From Scleroderma bovista (Eukaryota; Basidiomycota; Agaricomycetes; Boletales; Sclerodermataceae): DNA of 41,973 nucleotides. Within the stretch, counting starts at the first letter, position 1. Each line of letters begins with the position of its first letter. The stretch spans positions 1 through 41,973 of the forward strand of contig JAYMGJ010000579.1 in the NCBI GenBank assembly GCA_037178675.1. The letters are read 5' to 3'. The notes beneath the pieces are model-generated. The model saw only the letters and a program-made list of their open reading frames with translations. It ran no database searches and was not told the DNA's origin. The translations under genes were made by a program, and so were the position numbers. This document shows, one piece after another, positions 40,201 to 41,973 of the stretch.

Positions 40201-40997
40201 ATCGTCAAGGCGATTGGGCTAAGTGGATCAAGATTGCCCAGTTTGTCTGGAACAACACGGTCTCGGAGGTTACTACCAATTCCCCGTTTGGAATTACCCA
40301 GAGTTATTCCCTGCGCATGGGTGTAGAGCCAGTGCAGACAATAGCCCCAGCGGCTAAGGACTTCACTGCCATATTTAACAAAGTCGTTGAATCTTCTGAG
40401 AAGGCTAAACGCAACATGAAGCCTCAGGCGGATAAGCATAGAAATCCCGCCCCGGATTATACGGTCGGTCAGCAGGTCTGGCTTTCAACGGACAACCTTC
40501 GTATGTTAAATCATGCTTCTAAGAAGCTCACAGAAAAATGGATTGGTCCCTATGAGGTCACTCGAGTAACCCCAAATGCGGTCGAGCTTAAGCTCCCGAA
40601 AACTCTTCGGATTCACCCGGTAGTGAATGTCTCTCAAGTTAAACCTTATTTAGGTCCACTCCCCGGGCAACCTGTTTCCCGGCCTGGCCCGGTACTTGTT
40701 TCTGAAGAACACGATGAAGAGTACAAAGTGGACTATATTGTAGCGTCCCGTATTTATAGATGCCAGCTCCAGTACTTGGTACATTGGAAAGGGTACAAGG
40801 AACACGAAAGAACGTGGGAACCCTCGTCAAATTTGAAGAATTCTCCTCTGGTAGTCGAGCGTTTTTATAGGCAGAACCCTTCTGCCCCTCGGAAGCTTCG
40901 CATGGTGCAGTCGGACTTCGACTTGTTATTTACTTGGATACCCGAAAATCTTACCGTTTGCGAACCTACCTTTTGCAGTCTGGAATCCTGCACCTAA
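37230..40997 (+). CDS. pol: Gypsy-2 Pol polyprotein (protease-RT-RNase H-integrase-chromodomain), 1,255 aa
   Basis: The frame is open from ATG 37230 to TAA 40995-40997. Protease ALLDSGTTGCFVD is near residue 163, RT box VYIDDLMIF near 499, and RNase H KTDASEFAVGG near 647. The integrase zinc finger (HDTPVAGHKG…CQKCQQSK) spans about 810-850, and the DDE core MDFTEMPE is near 878. The second Asp, normally in SDRG, is Asn here (ISNCGSVFAS, near 938); GQTERLN carries the Glu near 974. A chromodomain (LQYLVHWKGY…RTWEPSSNL) lies near the C-terminus. The Asn substitution should abolish integrase catalysis. RT also has DLCWGY and DYHYLN where Arg is usual. Confidence 0.93.
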   Translation: MGTLALESELDSAVRILDYCLSRAKSSEAQDIYKYRISLLSRKIQKTCKKSPSVVSPVSVSFNKYSVLLVDSMDCNDSPVFITDPSKGVPAKGSAPEVKLSVLNSLLNTTVSFPLASEEPESPAGTEEVSFLDLRRSFTLEREVTIPIHIHGPLNVIKVDALLDSGTTGCFVDKSWALDRRLQLSKLVKPVPVLNIDGTRNQEGDITHYVLLTVGIGKHAEKLWCAVTCLGKVPLILSHTWLRKHNPDIDWVTGQVNLTRCPPECKSLLETRFAKLLRHNESQETWVQALKAHKSKVAIDETTLEEAQKLVPREYWEYLDVFSKKSSERMPLRKPWDHGIDLREDFPPKKGRLIPLSVDEQKEVEDFVDDQLVKGYICPSISPQTSPVFFVPKKDGKKRMVQDYHYLNDWTIKNNYPLPLISQLVNKLKGCKLFTKMDLCWGYNNVRIKEGNEWKAAFVTHKGAFEPVVMYFGLCNSPTTFQKMMNEIFHDMSDVCVVYIDDLMIFTNTDDQEKHDRIMPEVLKCLRDNDLFVKPEKCRFCVTEVDFLGMIVSRDGIKMDPEKVNAILKWPEPTNVKQVRAFLGLGNFYRHFIKDYAIMARPLTDLMCKDVVFHFGDKERAVFEALKAAFTHAPVLQYPDQDREFRLKTDASEFAVGGVISVKCEDGEFRPVAYMSHSMTPLERNYPIHDKEMLAIIKATEAWHHYLEATPYAFEIYTDHHNLTYFTKSQNLSKRQARWQMWMTRFNYSLIYKKGTQMHVADPLSRRSDYYVSSSDDNKDQTLLNPISIKSVDVTDQTYEECQSLIMDFHDTPVAGHKGVKATFNVLRKHYSWKGMKEQIQTYVKHCQKCQQSKVSNQKTSGSLLPLPVPEGPWLDVTMDFTEMPESLGYNYILVVVDRFSKEVVFVPCTKEETALSTAELFRDHVWCQHGLPSTVISNCGSVFASNFLGELYRLLGIKHKMSTAFHPQTDGQTERLNREINQYLRTYVSDRQGDWAKWIKIAQFVWNNTVSEVTTNSPFGITQSYSLRMGVEPVQTIAPAAKDFTAIFNKVVESSEKAKRNMKPQADKHRNPAPDYTVGQQVWLSTDNLRMLNHASKKLTEKWIGPYEVTRVTPNAVELKLPKTLRIHPVVNVSQVKPYLGPLPGQPVSRPGPVLVSEEHDEEYKVDYIVASRIYRCQLQYLVHWKGYKEHERTWEPSSNLKNSPLVVERFYRQNPSAPRKLRMVQSDFDLLFTWIPENLTVCEPTFCSLESCT

Positions 40998-41008
40998 GGG
41001 GGGAGTAG

Positions 41009-41390
41009 TGTAACGGTCTAACTTTTTATCTTATCTAATCTCTGATTAGATGACATCTTATCTTATCGTACTGTAGTATCTTATCTAGTGCATCTTATCT
41101 GTAGGTCTGTCTAGACTACAGCCTCGTGCTGTACATGCTGTATCCCTTGATGTCATTAGCATAGCCTTACCACAGGATGGCAGCTGTGCTCACTGCCTCG
41201 TACAGCATACAGCCTCATGGATAGCCTCGCACAGGACACGTGTAGTGTAGTATATATACTACTGCAATCCAGCACCCAGAGGCTCTCCATTTGAGCTCTC
41301 TTTGGGTCCTTGCTCTAAGACACTTGCATCCTTTCCTCTCAGAGTTCGTTGTGTGGTAGTTCTTTGGGTTTTGCCCTTAGGGTTGTCTCA
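41009..41390 (+). repeat. Gypsy-2 3' LTR (382 bp)
   Basis: It is the exact-length partner of 35020-35401 and directly follows the purine tract. Its right border is not a target duplication of the left flank. Confidence 0.95.
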
Positions 41391-41863
41391 GGAGCTGGCG
41401 CACTGGTTTGCACAGTTCCAACTAGCGCTACTGGAATCATGGCCCAAAGTGGCCAAAGTGCAGCGATTTCACATGCAGCTAGCACCTGGGGGATATGCCG
41501 ACGAATGGTTTGATGCACTAACTGCATCAGAACGTGCCTCAGTAACAGCAATAAGGACTGCGTTCCTAAGACGGTGGCCACCGGCGAAGAGGGAAAAATG
41601 GTCAAAAGTCCAACAAAAGGAGCGGATCAGAGATTAGGGTTTAAAAGAGGAAGAGATTGGGAAATGAATACAGGAAGGAAGAGTGGGGGACTACAGACAG
41701 AACGTATGGGCCGAGAGAGTGATGAAGCTCACATTAAGCATGGGAGATGCAGACGGCACCCTCATCGAGTATGCAATCGAAACAGCCTCAACCATCTTGC
41801 GCGACCACCTCGAAGAGGGGTATGACTCCTGGGAGGAATTCATCCAAGCAGTATGGAGCATAC
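41391..41863 (+). pseudogene. Gag fragment of a third retroelement family
   Basis: An open frame interrupted by one TAG (41635-41637) and one TGA about 30 nt later reads as a retroelement gag core: AHWFAQFQLALLESWPKV, EWFDALTASERASVTAI, AFLRRWPPAKREKW, and after the stops NVWAERVMKLTLSMGDADGT and SWEEFIQAVWSI. I recognise this as the gag type with an F-x-RWP motif common in Agaricomycete retroelements. It is cut on the left by gypsy-2 and on the right by an LTR at 41864. No frameshift is needed between the parts. Confidence 0.7.
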
Positions 41864-41973
41864 TGTTACGACCATGTCCAACTCTGGATCATATCTGGTT
41901 ACTCCGGTCACATCGCAGTCCTACAGCTCAACTCCGGTCGTTCTCAGTTACTCCGGTCAACGGACACGCAGAT
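41864..41973 (+). repeat. Start of a second gypsy-1-family LTR, running out of the window
   Basis: TGTTACGACCATGTCCAACT and onward match the first 110 bp of the gypsy-1 LTR (read from 14205 downward), with about ten differences, many at CpG. It is oriented plus and inserted in the gag fragment. Whether it is a solo LTR or a full element cannot be seen. Confidence 0.88.

Larger units (their letters stand above)
35020..41390 (+). mobile_element. Gypsy-2: Ty3/gypsy chromovirus LTR retrotransposon
   Basis: Two 382-bp LTRs (35020-35401 and 41009-41390) start TGTAACGG and end GTCTCA. They differ at about eight bases. Between them on the plus strand lie a primer-site candidate, a leader, gag, pol and a purine tract AAGGGGGGAGTAG (40996-41008). 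Total length is 6.4 kb. The flanks TTTGG (left) and GGAGC (right) are not a target duplication, so the present ends may result from recombination or deletion after insertion. Gag and pol are open, but an integrase catalytic residue is changed. Confidence 0.95.

Overview
The window looks like repeat-rich DNA of a basidiomycete fungus, most likely an Agaricomycete. I infer this from short 50-80 nt GT-AG introns, two chromodomain Ty3/gypsy families, Ty1/copia elements, an Ac-like hAT element, and one multi-exon gene of an uncharacterised protein family that I recall as strongly expanded in Agaricomycetes. No tRNA, rRNA or CRISPR array is visible. Almost everything is mobile DNA inserted into other mobile DNA.

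Layout. (1) A minus-strand fungal gene runs from 16227 down past base 1. It is split at 14206/421 by a gypsy element, here called gypsy-1 (422-14205, 5-bp target duplication CAGTC). (2) Gypsy-1 carries gag, pol and an antisense intron-containing gene for a Zn2Cys6-like protein. Its gag is itself split by copia-1 (6247-12161, target duplication TTTTG). (3) A short plus-strand hypothetical gene lies at about 16602-17608. (4) A non-autonomous hAT element (18304-28580, 8-bp target duplication ATTATGAG) is filled with minisatellite DNA. It has been invaded by a solo LTR (18761-19317) and by copia-2 (19359-27603, target duplication TGTCC). Copia-2 carries an unusual extra reading frame of about 2.3 kb ahead of gag. 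(5) A 4.4-kb foldback-like structure (28626-33032) is built of inverted arrays of degenerate minisatellites. (6) Weakly characterised DNA follows, ending in an LTR-like remnant. (7) Gypsy-2 (35020-41390) is a second chromovirus with gag and pol. (8) A decayed gag fragment of a third element follows. It is interrupted at 41864 by another LTR of the gypsy-1 family, which runs out of the window.

How the parts work. Both gypsy elements show a possible self-priming arrangement: a 10-11 nt site 2 nt downstream of the 5' LTR is complementary to sequence about 31-33 nt after a TATA-like box in the LTR. Both also have a -1 slippery heptamer just before the gag stop. Both copia elements have a primer site matching the anticodon arm of initiator tRNA-Met, as in Drosophila copia.

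The strongest window-wide signal is mutational. LTR pairs differ mostly at CpG or at TG/CA products of CpG. Conserved arginines in reverse transcriptase have become Cys, His or Trp, and nearly all in-frame stops are TGA. This fits CpG-directed C-to-T decay (cytosine methylation or a RIP-like process) acting on these elements and on the neighbouring gene. All coordinates, splice sites and alignments were worked out by hand from the sequence.
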